A stretch of 64,000 nucleotides of DNA. It comes from Schauerella aestuarii (GTDB lineage: Bacteria; Pseudomonadota; Gammaproteobacteria; Burkholderiales; Burkholderiaceae_B). The notes beneath the pieces are model-generated. The model did not search any database. It saw only the letters and a program-made list of their open reading frames with translations, and was not told the DNA's origin. A program made the position numbers and the translations under genes. Positions 8,491 through 17,943 of this stretch are shown piece after piece. Where the stretch lies: the NCBI RefSeq assembly GCF_009866805.1, contig NZ_SIZW01000043.1:930001-994000 (forward strand), read 5' to 3'. The stretch's first letter is position 1, and each line of letters starts with the position of its first letter.

Positions 8491-9348
8491 CTATTGACGT
8501 GCCGTACGCAGGTCTGCCGGCGGCGGGGCGCCGGTATTGCTGCGCCAGGGATTGATGTCCAGTCCGCCACGGCGTGTGTAGCGCGCGTAGACGGATAGCG
8601 TCTGCGGGCGGCATTGCGCCATGATGTCGACAAACATGCGTTCCACGCAGTGCTCGTGAAACTCGGCGTGATCCCGAAACGACACCACATAACGCAGCAA
8701 GCCCGCGCGATCGATAGGCGCGCCACGGTAATCGATGTGCACGGTGGCCCAGTCGGGTTGGCCGGTAACGGGGCAATTGGATTTCAGCAACCGCGAGCGC
8801 AACGATTCCTGCACGATCGGTGCGGCGGCGTCGGCGCTCAGATAAGCGGCATCCGGCGAATAGCCAGTGATCTCGATGTCCTGGTCATCGATGTCGATAC
8901 CCAAGCCTTCGCCCATGCGTAACGTGTGGAACTCGGCGGGCAGGATCAATGCAACCTGCACCGGGGCGCCGGCGGCGTGGCTCAAATCGTGTGTCAAACG
9001 TGCATGCAGTTCGTCGGCGTGACTCAAACGGGTGTTGTTGAACGCGTTCAAGTAGAGCTTGAAGGATTTCGACTCGATGATGTTGGGACTCGTCGCCGGA
9101 AACCAGAATCGTGCCATCGCCACCTGCGGCAAGCCGCGCGCATTCAACCACGACACCTCATACGCATTCCAGATATCGCAACCGTCGAACGGCAACGGGT
9201 GCGGTACGGCGCTGCCGGCGGAATTCCCGAGACTCGCCCACGCAAGGGCATCGCGATTGGTTGCCCGCGGAAGCGGAAACAACAGCGACGGATCGTATTG
9301 ATTGGGGTATGCGACGGTGTGCCCCAACGGGGCGTCAGCCAAGGACAT
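8491..9348 (-). CDS. queF: NADPH-dependent 7-cyano-7-deazaguanine (preQ0) reductase QueF
   Basis: QueF reduces the nitrile of preQ0 to the amine of preQ1 in queuosine biosynthesis for tRNA wobble position 34. From the ATG at 9348 the protein is 285 residues, the size of the long, two-domain E. coli-type enzyme. The QueF motif ESKSFKLYL lies at 92-100, the thioimide-forming cysteine is Cys192 in LLKSNCPVTGQPDW with the catalytic Asp at 199, and the C-terminus carries SVYARYTRRGGLDINPWRS. In-frame ATGs at 9384 and 9423 would lengthen the N-terminus beyond the family norm and have no ribosome site. QueH, a later enzyme of the pathway, is encoded at 17944. Confidence 0.95.
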   Translation of the reverse strand: MSLADAPLGHTVAYPNQYDPSLLFPLPRATNRDALAWASLGNSAGSAVPHPLPFDGCDIWNAYEVSWLNARGLPQVAMARFWFPATSPNIIESKSFKLYLNAFNNTRLSHADELHARLTHDLSHAAGAPVQVALILPAEFHTLRMGEGLGIDIDDQDIEITGYSPDAAYLSADAAAPIVQESLRSRLLKSNCPVTGQPDWATVHIDYRGAPIDRAGLLRYVVSFRDHAEFHEHCVERMFVDIMAQCRPQTLSVYARYTRRGGLDINPWRSNTGAPPPADLRTARQ

Positions 9349-9669
9349 ATAAGCGGCTTCAAGGGCGATGGATAGACCGCCCATTGTAGTCGTCAAGCCT
9401 GCCGTTTTTTCATGATGCAACATCGGCGTTTCACGCTATGAAACGCAATGCTGCAACGCGCTCACTGCGCATTTCATGCGCAGCGATGTCGTTTCGCACT
9501 GCGAAACGGCGCTTGCAAGTGGTTGATATCGTTAAATAATAAAATTCGTCTTGTAGAGGACTTGACTCGGTTTTGCACTGCACGACGCGCCTAGACTTTA
9601 GCCATCGAATCACCCGCTTTCAATCGACCGAAACCTGCCGGTTTCATACAAAGCCCCAAGGAGATAGTG
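9349..9669. promoter_or_regulatory. queF-aceA intergenic region with three perfect inverted repeats
   Basis: This 321-bp spacer lies between divergent queF and aceA and contains three perfect palindromes in 83 bp. They are GCGTTTCA-5-TGAAACGC at 9426-9446, TGCGCAT-3-ATGCGCA at 9466-9482, and CGTTTCGC-3-GCGAAACG at 9490-9508. The first and third share the half-site CGTTTC(A/G), and the first also reads as a variant of the third with a wider spacer. They lie 160-245 bp upstream of aceA, a common place for control of the glyoxylate shunt. The regulator is unknown. An AAGGAG ribosome site precedes aceA at 9657-9662. Confidence 0.6.
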
Positions 9670-11007
9670 ATGTCTACACGTGAACATGCAGCGCGTCAGC
9701 TTCAGAACAACTGGGATCAGGATCCTCGCTGGCAAGGGATCAAGCGGGGCTATGGCCCCGAAGAGGTGGTGCGCCTGCGCGGCTCGATGCCGATCGCCCA
9801 TTCGCTGGCGCGCAATGGTGCGGAGCGCTTGTGGCAGTTGCTGCAGGATGAGCCGTTCGTCAATTCGCTGGGTGCGATGACCGGTAACCAGGCGATGCAG
9901 CAAGTGAAGGCAGGCCTGAAGGCGATTTATCTGTCTGGCTGGCAGGTGGCGGGCGATGCGAACGGCGCCGGTGAGATGTACCCCGATCAGTCGCTGTATC
10001 CGGCCAACTCTGTGCCGCAGGTGGTTACGCGCATCAACAACGCACTCTCGCGCTGCGACCAGATTCAGTGGATGGAAGGCAAAGAGCCGGGCGACGCCGG
10101 CTACATCGATTACTTCGCACCGATCGTGGCCGATGCCGAAGCCGGCTTTGGCGGCGTGCTCAACGCCTTTGAGCTGATGAAAGCCATGATTGCCGCCGGC
10201 GCCGCTGGTGTGCACTTCGAGGATCAACTGGCATCGGTCAAGAAGTGCGGGCACATGGGGGGCAAGGTGCTGGTGCCCACACGAGATGCCGTGGCCAAGC
10301 TCGTATCGGCGCGGCTCGCGGCCGATGTGATGGGCGTACCCACGGTGCTTTTGGCGCGCACCGATGCGGATGCCGCCGATCTGGTGACGAGCGATATCGA
10401 TGAAAACGACAAGCCATTCGTTACCGGTGAGCGCACGGTGGAAGGGTTTTACCGCACGCGCGCCGGCATCGATCAGGCGATCTCGCGCGGCCTGGCCTAT
10501 GCCGCCTATGCCGATCTGATCTGGTGCGAAACGTCCACACCCAATCTCGACTACGCCAAGCGCTTTGCCGATGCCATTCATGCCAAATATCCGGGCAAGC
10601 TGCTGGCCTACAACTGCTCACCGTCGTTCAACTGGAAAAAGAATCTGGACGATGCCACGATCGCCAAGTTCCAGCGCGAGCTGGGGGCGATGGGCTACAA
10701 GTTCCAGTTCATTACGTTGGCCGGTTTCCATGCGCTGAACTACGGCATGTTCGAACTCGCCCACGGCTATGCGCGCAACCAGATGAGCGCCTTCGTCGAA
10801 CTGCAGCAAAAGGAATTTGCCGCAGCCGATTTGGGGTTCACGGCGGTGAAGCATCAACGCGAGGTGGGCACGGGTTATTTTGATGCCGTTACGCAAGCCA
10901 TCGAAGGCGGTCGATCATCGACCACCGCGCTGACCGGGTCAACGGAAGCCACGCAGTTCGATAGTCACGGGCATGAAGAAAGCCCGCGCGTGGTGCGCGC
11001 AGCGTAA
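9670..11007 (+). CDS. aceA: Isocitrate lyase
   Basis: Isocitrate lyase cleaves isocitrate to succinate and glyoxylate, the first step of the glyoxylate shunt used during growth on acetate and fatty acids. The 445-residue protein has the family's [22 protein letters not shown] segment split by a conserved VAGDAN, the magnesium-site region EAGFGG, and the catalytic loop KKCGHMGG with Cys193. The ATG at 9670 is preceded by AAGGAG seven bases upstream; a GTG three bases earlier is less likely. No malate synthase is adjacent, so the shunt's second enzyme is encoded elsewhere. Control is probably through the palindromes in the upstream spacer. Confidence 0.97.
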   Translation: MSTREHAARQLQNNWDQDPRWQGIKRGYGPEEVVRLRGSMPIAHSLARNGAERLWQLLQDEPFVNSLGAMTGNQAMQQVKAGLKAIYLSGWQVAGDANGAGEMYPDQSLYPANSVPQVVTRINNALSRCDQIQWMEGKEPGDAGYIDYFAPIVADAEAGFGGVLNAFELMKAMIAAGAAGVHFEDQLASVKKCGHMGGKVLVPTRDAVAKLVSARLAADVMGVPTVLLARTDADAADLVTSDIDENDKPFVTGERTVEGFYRTRAGIDQAISRGLAYAAYADLIWCETSTPNLDYAKRFADAIHAKYPGKLLAYNCSPSFNWKKNLDDATIAKFQRELGAMGYKFQFITLAGFHALNYGMFELAHGYARNQMSAFVELQQKEFAAADLGFTAVKHQREVGTGYFDAVTQAIEGGRSSTTALTGSTEATQFDSHGHEESPRVVRAA

Positions 11008-11091
11008 GGGCGGGCAGTGTAGGGGCGGGAAGCGAAAGCGCGGGAGGCGCGTCGTCGCCCAATGTTGAGCCATAGGCGCGCAAGCCGCCAG

Positions 11092-11125
11092 GCAAACGGG
11101 CATCGTGAAGACGATGCCCGTTTGC
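11092..11125. terminator. Long hairpin between convergent aceA and fnr
   Basis: A perfect 15-bp inverted repeat (GCAAACGGGCATCGT and its complement) with a GAAG loop stands between the 3' ends of aceA (+) and fnr (-). There is no T-run on either side, so it would act as a bidirectional 3'-end stabiliser or a non-canonical terminator rather than a textbook intrinsic terminator. Confidence 0.7.
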
Positions 11126-11157
11126 GCTGGTGTGTGACCCGGATGAGCGTACGTGCT

Positions 11158-11883
11158 TCAGTGCTCGTCGCTCAGGATGCGCTGCAATTGCGGCATATCG
11201 ATGATGCGCACGCTGCGCTGGCGCACATTGAGGACGCCGTCGCGCGCAAACTTCGAAAACAACCGGCTCACCGTTTCGAGCGTGAGCCCCAGGTGGTTGC
11301 CGATTTCTTCGCGGCTCATGCGCAGATTGAACTCGGCTTCGGAGTAGCCCAGGCGCGCATAGCGCTGCGAGAGGCTCATCAGGAACGACGCCAGGCGGCG
11401 TTCGGAACGCATCCCGCCCACCGTGTGCAGCAACTGCTGCGAGCGCAAGATCTCGCGGCCCATCAGGCGGCGAAACTGGTTTTGCAATGTGGGCAACGCT
11501 GTGGCCACTTTGTCGATCGCCTCGAGCTTGATCACGCACACCTCGGCATCTTCCAATGCCGTGGCACCCGACACATGCGTGCCGGTGGCCAAGCCGTCGA
11601 AGCCGATGAGTTCGCCTGCCAGATGAAACCCGGTGATTTGTGCGTGCCCGGCTTGATCCTCGATCTGCGTTTTGATCGAACCGAAGCGGATTGCAAACAC
11701 CTCCCGCACCGGCTCGCCCAAACGGTACAAGGCGTCGCCGCGATTCAAGCGCGCACGATGAGAGATCAGTGCATCGAGCCGTTCGGCTTCGGCGGGGGCC
11801 ATGCCGATCGTCACACACTCGTGCCCCAACGCGCAGGTGGCGCAATTCGGGTTCTCGAGGGGAGGCGTGACGCGTTTCAACAT
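11158..11883 (-). CDS. fnr: FNR-type oxygen-sensing transcriptional regulator (CRP/FNR family)
   Basis: The 241-residue protein has the cysteines of a 4Fe-4S FNR: an N-terminal cluster Cys14, Cys17 and Cys23 (NCATCALGHEC) and a central Cys116 in the cyclic-nucleotide-fold barrel. The dimerisation helix follows (about 125-150). The winged helix contains EEIGNHLGLTLETVSRLF, whose E..SR recognition pattern is that of FNR and reads TTGAT half-sites. It is expected to switch gene expression when oxygen falls. It is transcribed away from clpB and converges on aceA. The gene is complete and ordinary in length. Confidence 0.93.
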   Translation of the reverse strand: MLKRVTPPLENPNCATCALGHECVTIGMAPAEAERLDALISHRARLNRGDALYRLGEPVREVFAIRFGSIKTQIEDQAGHAQITGFHLAGELIGFDGLATGTHVSGATALEDAEVCVIKLEAIDKVATALPTLQNQFRRLMGREILRSQQLLHTVGGMRSERRLASFLMSLSQRYARLGYSEAEFNLRMSREEIGNHLGLTLETVSRLFSKFARDGVLNVRQRSVRIIDMPQLQRILSDEH

Positions 11884-12026
11884 GCGAGTACGGTCGTTTT
11901 GAATGACATATGACGTATTGTAAGGAGTTAGACCGCGCCTGTGTGACGGAATTGACCCTTAAAAGGGCCGATGTTCGGTTTTCTCTGCGCAATTTGCCGA
12001 ATTCGCGTTAGCGTGTCATGCGGCTA

Positions 12027-12054
12027 TTGAAAAATGCGCCTTGCACCCGCACCT
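12027..12054 (+). promoter_or_regulatory. Putative sigma-32 (heat-shock) promoter of clpB
   Basis: TTGAAA at 12027-12032 is followed after 13 bp by CCCGCACCT (12046-12054). This resembles the heat-shock consensus (CTTGAAA, 13-15 bp, CCCCATNT) with a mismatched -10. It sits about 55 bp before the clpB ATG, where a heat-shock promoter is expected for this chaperone. The assignment is by eye. Confidence 0.5.
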
Positions 12055-12109
12055 TTTGTGCATCGAGCCCGTGTCTGATGCGGCTCCCTTCTACAAGCAA
12101 AAAGAAATC

Positions 12110-14707
12110 ATGCGATTCGACAAACTGACGACCAAGTTTCAGCAGGCGTTGGGCGATGCGCAAAGCGCGGCTGCCCGTAACGACCATCCCTATATCGAGC
12201 CGGTGCACGTGCTTGCCGCCATGTTGGGCGATCCCGATAGCGGGGCGTCCAGCCTGTTGGCGCGCGCCGGCGTCGCGGTCAACCGCGTCAATACGGCCCT
12301 GGACACCGCCATCAAGGGCCTGCCGCAAGTGCAGAACGGTGATGGCAATGTGCAGATCGGCCGCGATCTGCAGTCGGTGCTCACCCGCACCGATAAAGAA
12401 GCCGCCAAACGTGGCGACACCTATATTGCCGGCGAGCTTTTCCTGCTGGCGCTCGCCGACGACAAGGGCGAGGCCGGTCGCATCCTGCGTGATGCGGGCC
12501 TGCAGAAAAAAGCCCTCGAAGCGGCCGTGGACGCCGTGCGTGGGGGCCAGAACGTCACCGGTGCCGAAGGCGAGTCCAACCGCGAAGCGCTGAGCAAGTA
12601 CACCCAGGATCTGACGGCACGCGCACGCGAAGGCAAGCTCGATCCGGTGATCGGCCGCGACGATGAAATTCGCCGCACGATCCAGATCCTGCAGCGCCGC
12701 ACGAAAAACAATCCCGTGCTGATCGGTGAACCCGGCGTGGGCAAGACGGCCATCGTCGAAGGGCTCGCGCAACGCATCATCAATGATGAAGTGCCTGAAA
12801 CGCTGCGCGGCAAACGCGTGCTGTCGCTGGATCTGGCCGCGCTTCTGGCCGGCGCGAAGTATCGCGGCGAGTTTGAAGAGCGTCTGAAGTCGGTGCTCAA
12901 GGAGTTGGCTGCCGATGACGGCAGCAACATCGTCTTCATCGACGAGCTGCATACGATGGTGGGTGCAGGCAAGGCCGAAGGCGCACTGGATGCGGGCAAT
13001 ATGCTCAAGCCGGCGCTGGCGCGCGGCGAGCTGCATTGCATCGGCGCCACCACGCTGGACGAGTACCGCAAGTACATCGAGAAAGATGCCGCGCTCGAGC
13101 GCCGTTTCCAGAAGGTGCTGATCAACGAGCCCGATGTGGAGTCGACCATCGCCATCCTGCGCGGGTTGCAGGAACGCTATGAGCTGCACCATGGGGTGCA
13201 GATCACCGATCCCGCGATCGTGGCGGCGGCGGAGTTGTCGCATCGCTACATCACCGATCGGTTCCTGCCGGACAAGGCCATCGATTTGATCGATGAAGCG
13301 GGTGCACGCATCCGCATGGAAATCGATTCCAAGCCCGAGGTTATGGATCGCCTGGACCGGCGCATCATTCAGTTGAAGATCGAGCGCGAAGCCGTCAAAC
13401 GCGAGTCCGATGATGCGTCCAAGCGCCGTCTGCAAGCGATCGAGGAAGAGCTCGAGAAGCTGCAACGCGAGTACAACGATTTCGAGGAGATCTGGAAAGC
13501 CGAGAAAGCCGCCGTGCAAGGCAGCCAAGCCATCAAGGAAGAGATCGAGCATGTGCGCGGCGAGATGGCCGAGCTGCAACGCAAGGGTCAATTCGATAAG
13601 CTGGCCGAGCTGCAATACAGCAAGCTGCCTGAGCTCGAAGCGCGCCTGAAGGCCGCCGAAAGCAATGCGGACGAAGCGCCCAAGCCGGGCGACAAGCCGC
13701 GCCTGCTGCGCACGCAGGTGGGGGCAGAGGAAATTGCCGAAGTCGTGTCGCGTGCCACCGGCATTCCGGTGTCCAAGATGATGCAGGGTGAGCGCGACAA
13801 GCTGCTCAGCATGGAAAGCTATCTGCACAATCGTGTGGTGGGGCAGGATGAAGCCGTCAGCCTGGTGTCCGATGCGATTCGTCGTTCACGCGCCGGGTTG
13901 TCGGATCCGCAGCGGCCCTATGGTTCGTTCCTTTTCCTGGGTCCGACGGGCGTCGGGAAGACCGAACTCACGCGTGCCTTGGCCGAGTTCCTGTTCGATT
14001 CGCAAGATCATCTGGTGCGCATCGACATGAGCGAATTCATGGAGAAGCATTCGGTGGCGCGCTTGATCGGTGCACCGCCGGGATATGTGGGCTACGAAGA
14101 GGGCGGTTATCTGACGGAAGCCGTGCGGCGCAAGCCCTACAGCGTGATCCTGCTCGACGAGGTCGAGAAGGCGCATCCTGATGTCTTCAACGTGCTGTTG
14201 CAGGTGCTGGACGATGGCCGCTTGACCGATGGCCAAGGCCGCACGGTCGACTTCCGCAATACGGTGATCGTGATGACGTCCAACCTGGGCTCGCATCACA
14301 TCCAGGCGATGGCCGGTCAGCCGTACGAGGAAATCAAGTCGGCGGTGTGGGATGAGCTGAAGGTAAGTTTCCGTCCGGAGTTCCTCAATCGGATCGACGA
14401 AGTGGTCGTGTTCCATGGGTTGGATGCCAAGCACATCGAATCGATCGCCACGATTCAACTGCAACGTCTGCGCGAGCGTTTGGCGCAGCAGGACATGACG
14501 CTGGAAGTGACGGATGCCGCGCTGGCGGAAATCGCTCGCGGGGGCTTCGATCCGGTGTTCGGCGCGCGGCCGTTGAAGCGCGCGATTCAGCAGAAGATCG
14601 AGAACCCGGTGTCACGCCTGATCCTCGAAGGCAAGTTCGGCCCGCGCGATGTGGTGCCGGTGGATTGGCAGGACGGCAAGTTCGTCTTTACGCGCACGCT
14701 GCAGTAA
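12110..14707 (+). CDS. clpB: ATP-dependent disaggregase ClpB
   Basis: ClpB is a hexameric AAA+ chaperone that, with DnaK, pulls polypeptides out of aggregates after heat stress. From the ATG at 12110 the protein is 865 residues, normal for the family. It has the Clp N-domain (about 1-145), the first AAA+ module with Walker [10 protein letters not shown] near residue 205, the long coiled-coil M-domain (about 410-530, rich in E/K/R) that separates ClpB from ClpA/ClpC, and the second AAA+ module with GPTGVGKTE near 610. The start follows the family opening [14 protein letters not shown]; an in-frame ATG at 12041 lies inside the probable heat-shock promoter and is rejected. A strong terminator follows at 14786. 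Confidence 0.97.
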   Translation: MRFDKLTTKFQQALGDAQSAAARNDHPYIEPVHVLAAMLGDPDSGASSLLARAGVAVNRVNTALDTAIKGLPQVQNGDGNVQIGRDLQSVLTRTDKEAAKRGDTYIAGELFLLALADDKGEAGRILRDAGLQKKALEAAVDAVRGGQNVTGAEGESNREALSKYTQDLTARAREGKLDPVIGRDDEIRRTIQILQRRTKNNPVLIGEPGVGKTAIVEGLAQRIINDEVPETLRGKRVLSLDLAALLAGAKYRGEFEERLKSVLKELAADDGSNIVFIDELHTMVGAGKAEGALDAGNMLKPALARGELHCIGATTLDEYRKYIEKDAALERRFQKVLINEPDVESTIAILRGLQERYELHHGVQITDPAIVAAAELSHRYITDRFLPDKAIDLIDEAGARIRMEIDSKPEVMDRLDRRIIQLKIEREAVKRESDDASKRRLQAIEEELEKLQREYNDFEEIWKAEKAAVQGSQAIKEEIEHVRGEMAELQRKGQFDKLAELQYSKLPELEARLKAAESNADEAPKPGDKPRLLRTQVGAEEIAEVVSRATGIPVSKMMQGERDKLLSMESYLHNRVVGQDEAVSLVSDAIRRSRAGLSDPQRPYGSFLFLGPTGVGKTELTRALAEFLFDSQDHLVRIDMSEFMEKHSVARLIGAPPGYVGYEEGGYLTEAVRRKPYSVILLDEVEKAHPDVFNVLLQVLDDGRLTDGQGRTVDFRNTVIVMTSNLGSHHIQAMAGQPYEEIKSAVWDELKVSFRPEFLNRIDEVVVFHGLDAKHIESIATIQLQRLRERLAQQDMTLEVTDAALAEIARGGFDPVFGARPLKRAIQQKIENPVSRLILEGKFGPRDVVPVDWQDGKFVFTRTLQ

Positions 14708-14785
14708 GCAAGACAGGCAGCGGTCCCGATGCACTTGGGATCCGTTGCCGACTACTGGACCAGGCCCACCTGCAGTCAATCCAAA

Positions 14786-14819
14786 GACCGCGATCGTCAC
14801 CGATCGCGGTCTTTTTTTT
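14786..14819 (+). terminator. Intrinsic terminator of clpB
   Basis: GACCGCGATCG (14786-14796), a TCAC loop and the perfect complement (14801-14811) are followed by eight T residues (14812-14819). It lies 79 bp after the clpB stop and should end the clpB transcript efficiently. Confidence 0.92.
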
Positions 14820-14868
14820 GCGTTTCTTTCTGACCGGTGTCAGGCGGACGCGACGCCGCTCATTACCC

Positions 14869-16062
14869 TCAAGGCTGGCGGCGATACTGGATGAATCCCG
14901 CGTTTTGCGCCACCTTGTCATACAGCGCTCGGCCGGCTTCATTGCTCTCGTGCGTGAGCCAATACAGGCGGCCTGCACCGGCCTGGCTCGCATGCGCGCT
15001 GACCGCTTCGATGAGCGCACGACCCACGCCGCTGCCCCGCGATTCGGGCACCGTAAACAGGTCCTGCAGATAGCAGTACATGCCTTCCGTCCACGTCGAG
15101 CGATGATAGATCGCGTGCACGATGCCGACGAGCCGGTCCTGGGAATCGAAGGCCCCTAAAACGAACATCGGCTCTGCGGCATCGTGCAGACGCGACCAGG
15201 TGAGCCGATCGATCGCGTCGCCCAACGTCACGTTATAAAACGTTTGATAGCCGCGCCACAGCGGCAGCCATTGAGCGTAGTCGGCTTCGGTCAACGCACG
15301 AATCGTGGGGGGAGGCTGGCGCACCGGCGGCACGGCGGCACCGTCGGTGTCGAGGGCGTTGCGGATGTCCGTCAGCGATACGCGCTGCCGGCCCTGTGCG
15401 TCGAAGTTTTCCGGTGCCAGCCAGCGTTCGAACGCCGCGCCTACCGCAGGCCATTCGCGATCGGTAATCGAGAACCACGCCGTGTCGCGGCTGCGGCCTT
15501 TGTAGACGAGCGCCTGCCTGAAGATGCCCTCGAATTGGAAACCCAGGCGCTCGGCTGTCTTGCGCGAGGGGGCATTCAAGCTGTCGCACTTCCATTCGTA
15601 GCGCCGGTAGCCCAGCGCATCGAAGGCATATTGCATCAACAGATACTGGGCTTCGGTGGAGATCGCGGTGCGCTTGAGCAGTGGGGAAAAATTGACGTTG
15701 CCGACTTCGATTACGCCGTTGGCCGGATCGATGCGCATCAACGAATAGGTGCCCACCGCGCGACCCGTTTTCAGATCGATGATGGCAAAGTGCAGGGGGT
15801 CGGTGCTGGCCGCGGCGCCTTCGAGATACGTGCGGAAGCTGGCCTGGTCGGCAAACGGACCCACCGTGAGATAGGTCCAGTCGCGAGCGTCTGCGGCCTG
15901 CACGTAGGCGGCATAGAGATCGTCGCCATGGCGCGCGGCATCCAGCGGCTCGATGCGGCAGTGGCTGCCATCGAGCGTGGTGCGCGCAGGACGGGGGCGT
16001 GCAGTCCATTGGGGCAGATCGGGGCCCACGGGTTGTTGGTACGCATTCAATACGGCTGACAT
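14869..16062 (-). CDS. Tandem GNAT-domain N-acetyltransferase
   Basis: From the ATG at 16062 the protein is 397 residues and contains two acetyltransferase folds. The N-terminal half (about 20-215) is RimJ/RimL-like, with the TAISTEAQYLLMQYAFDALGYRRYEWKCD core and an NAPSRKTAERLGF motif. The C-terminal half (about 245-395) is a standard GNAT with LFTVPESRGSGVGRALIEAV as the acetyl-CoA pyrophosphate loop. The substrates are unknown; RimJ/L-like domains often modify protein N-termini or small amines. A reading frame continues upstream to 16233, but that stretch is the repeated regulatory DNA and is not counted. It is divergent from a MocR regulator, which probably controls it. Confidence 0.88.
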   Translation of the reverse strand: MSAVLNAYQQPVGPDLPQWTARPRPARTTLDGSHCRIEPLDAARHGDDLYAAYVQAADARDWTYLTVGPFADQASFRTYLEGAAASTDPLHFAIIDLKTGRAVGTYSLMRIDPANGVIEVGNVNFSPLLKRTAISTEAQYLLMQYAFDALGYRRYEWKCDSLNAPSRKTAERLGFQFEGIFRQALVYKGRSRDTAWFSITDREWPAVGAAFERWLAPENFDAQGRQRVSLTDIRNALDTDGAAVPPVRQPPPTIRALTEADYAQWLPLWRGYQTFYNVTLGDAIDRLTWSRLHDAAEPMFVLGAFDSQDRLVGIVHAIYHRSTWTEGMYCYLQDLFTVPESRGSGVGRALIEAVSAHASQAGAGRLYWLTHESNEAGRALYDKVAQNAGFIQYRRQP

Positions 16063-16165
16063 GGGCAGACTTCTTCTCGTAAAGCGGCTGGCGACGTGCC
16101 GGCCCCAACGAAAAGATAGCGCTTGCCAGGCACCTCGGAAAGTTCCAGATGGCGTACATTTAATG

Positions 16166-16237
16166 GTGCCACGCAATGGATTGCTGGCCCGACCACACAA
16201 TGAGTTGCTTGCCCGACCACACAATGACGCCATGCCC
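16166..16237. repeat. Three 24-bp direct repeats between the GNAT and MocR genes
   Basis: Two near-identical copies start at 16190 and 16214 (CGACCACACAATGA...) and a degenerate copy starts at 16166 (GTGCCACGCAATGG...), with a constant 24-bp period. The second and first copies also share TTGCT-GCC at their ends. MocR/GntR-aminotransferase regulators are known to bind directly repeated sites in divergent promoters, so these are the best candidate operators for the adjacent regulator. Confidence 0.65.
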
Positions 16238-16274
16238 GCGTCGATCGTTCAAATTGACAGGCCCTGACCCTTCG

Positions 16275-17765
16275 ATGACTCTCGACATGCTGCCCCAAAG
16301 CCGCACCCGCTTCGATGACTGGGCGCAAACGCTGCTCGATGCGCCGCTGGCACGCGACGGCGACGCCCCGTCTTTGCAGCGCCAGTTGCACACCCGTTTG
16401 CGCATGGCGATTCTGGGGGGACGGCTGCTGCCGGGTAGCCGGCTGCCCGGCACGCGTGCTTTGGCGCAGTCGCTAGGCATCTCACGCAACACGGTTACGT
16501 CGGCCTATGAGCAGCTTGCCGCCGAGGGCTTCCTCCATCCCGACCGGCAGGGTACGAAAGTGGCGGCGTTGTCGCGTCCGGCCACACCGGCACGGAAAGC
16601 GCACGCGCCCGTGGCTGCCGACCGGGTGACGCGCTTGCAGCGGTCGCGCCCGCGTGGCGACAGCACAGCCGCCTTGCGGCCCGGCATTCCGGCGCTGTCG
16701 CATTTCCCGTTGGCGGCATGGCGCCGCACGCTCGATCGCACGTTGCGTCATGCCGGTCCGGCGACCCTCGGCTATGGCGCGCCGGCCGGCGAACCCGCGC
16801 TGCGCGCGTCCATTGCCCGTCATTTGGCGATCGCGCGCGGTGTGCGATGCGAAGCCGATCAAGTCATCATCACGGAAGGCGCGCAGGAGGCGTTGTCGTT
16901 GTGCGTGCGGTTGCTCTCCAATCCTGGTGATACCGCCTGGATCGAAGAGCCCGGCTATCGGGGGGCCCGCGCTGCCATGCATGGGGGCGACCTGCGTATC
17001 TTACCGATGCGCGTCGACGCCGACGGTATCGTGGCCACGCGAGAGGATTGGCGTACCCAACCGCCGCGCCTGGTGTACGCGACGCCGTCGCACCAGTACC
17101 CCGCCGGCGCCGTGTTGACCATTGCTCGCCGCCTCGCGCTGATCGACGCGGCACGCACGCATGGGGCGTGGATTATCGAAGACGACTACGACAGCGAGTT
17201 TCGCCATGCCGGAGAGCCTATCGTGGCCATGCAGGGGCTGGTCGAGGACGCACCGGTGCTGTATGTGGGCACGTTCAGCAAGACGATGTTTCCCGCACTG
17301 CGATTGGGATTTATCGTCTTGCCGCAAGCGTTGATGGTCGATATGGCGCAGCCGTTGTCCGAGCTGTTGCGTGGCGGCCATCGTCACGAGCAACTGGCGC
17401 TCGCCGAGTTCATCGAAAGCGGTCAATTTGCCCGGCATCTCGGCCGCATGCGCCGGCTTTATCGCGAGCGGCAATTGGGCTTGCGCGAGGCGCTCGGCCT
17501 GCACCTGGACGTGCCGCACGAGATCCTGGGCGGTCATAGCGGCCTGCATTTGACCGTGCGCCTGCCCGCAGCCTATCCCGATGAGCGCATTGCGACAGAC
17601 GCCAGGCAGCACGGCATGGCACCGGATCCCTTATCGGGTTTCGCGATGTGCCGTGGGGTTGAAGATAACGGGCTGGTGCTGGGCTACGGCAATACGTCAG
17701 CCGAATTGTTCGAACCCTTGGTGCGCCGCCTGTCGCAAGTGGCACGTGAGGCAACTGGCACGTGA
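16275..17765 (+). CDS. MocR-family regulator (GntR helix-turn-helix fused to aminotransferase)
   Basis: The 496-residue protein has an N-terminal GntR-type winged helix (about 30-105, including LPGTRALAQSLGISRNTVTSAY) joined by a variable linker to a fold-type-I aminotransferase domain. That domain contains the PLP-site segments WIIEDDYDSEF and VLYVGTFSKTMFPALRLGF, where the lysine after TFS would hold PLP. Such proteins use the aminotransferase fold as an effector sensor and often control the divergent gene. ATG 16275 gives a start typical of the family; an upstream in-frame ATG at 16176 lies in the direct repeats and is rejected. The last codons run into an 18-bp minisatellite that supplies the stop codon. 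Confidence 0.9.
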   Translation: MTLDMLPQSRTRFDDWAQTLLDAPLARDGDAPSLQRQLHTRLRMAILGGRLLPGSRLPGTRALAQSLGISRNTVTSAYEQLAAEGFLHPDRQGTKVAALSRPATPARKAHAPVAADRVTRLQRSRPRGDSTAALRPGIPALSHFPLAAWRRTLDRTLRHAGPATLGYGAPAGEPALRASIARHLAIARGVRCEADQVIITEGAQEALSLCVRLLSNPGDTAWIEEPGYRGARAAMHGGDLRILPMRVDADGIVATREDWRTQPPRLVYATPSHQYPAGAVLTIARRLALIDAARTHGAWIIEDDYDSEFRHAGEPIVAMQGLVEDAPVLYVGTFSKTMFPALRLGFIVLPQALMVDMAQPLSELLRGGHRHEQLALAEFIESGQFARHLGRMRRLYRERQLGLREALGLHLDVPHEILGGHSGLHLTVRLPAAYPDERIATDARQHGMAPDPLSGFAMCRGVEDNGLVLGYGNTSAELFEPLVRRLSQVAREATGT

Positions 17766-17828
17766 GGCACAACTGGCACGTGAGGCACAACGGGCACATG
17801 AGGCGCCACGGGCACTTGACGCGGATGG
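17741..17828 (+). repeat. 18-bp minisatellite across the 3' end of the MocR gene
   Basis: Five tandem units follow the pattern GGCACGTGAGGCACAACT. The first (17741-17756) lacks two bases and is 16 bp; units two and three (17757, 17775) differ only in the last base; units four and five (17793, 17811) are progressively diverged. The MocR stop at 17763-17765 lies inside unit two. If the first unit were the full 18 bp, the frame would continue through the array as a REAQLA-type repeat to 17883. Confidence 0.85.
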
Positions 17829-17881
17829 CGCCCATGGCGCAAATGACGCACCAGATGCGCATCACCTCTGCCGGCGGATGT

Positions 17882-17906
17882 AAAAACAGCCGCATGAGTG
17901 CGGCTG
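17882..17906 (-). terminator. Intrinsic terminator of queH
   Basis: CAGCCGCA (17887-17894), a four-base loop and TGCGGCTG (17899-17906) form a perfect 8-bp stem. Read on the minus strand it is followed by five T residues (complement of 17882-17886). It lies 37 bp past the queH stop. Confidence 0.85.
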
Positions 17907-17943
17907 CGATGCAGATATCGAAACGTCGCGCTGCGCGCCAGGC

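Noticed and set aside
12008-13828. 606-codon open frame on the minus strand opposite clpB
   Set aside because: Antisense shadow; leucine/histidine-rich pseudo-protein without domain features.
16063-16233. N-terminal extension of the GNAT protein with GRASN repeats
   Set aside because: The repeated peptide is only translation of the 24-bp direct repeats in the divergent promoter; the family-like start is the ATG at 16062.
17766-17883. Extended repeat tail of MocR as part of the gene
   Set aside because: As sequenced, the tail is in another frame and the regulator stops at 17765; kept only as a phase-variation hypothesis.
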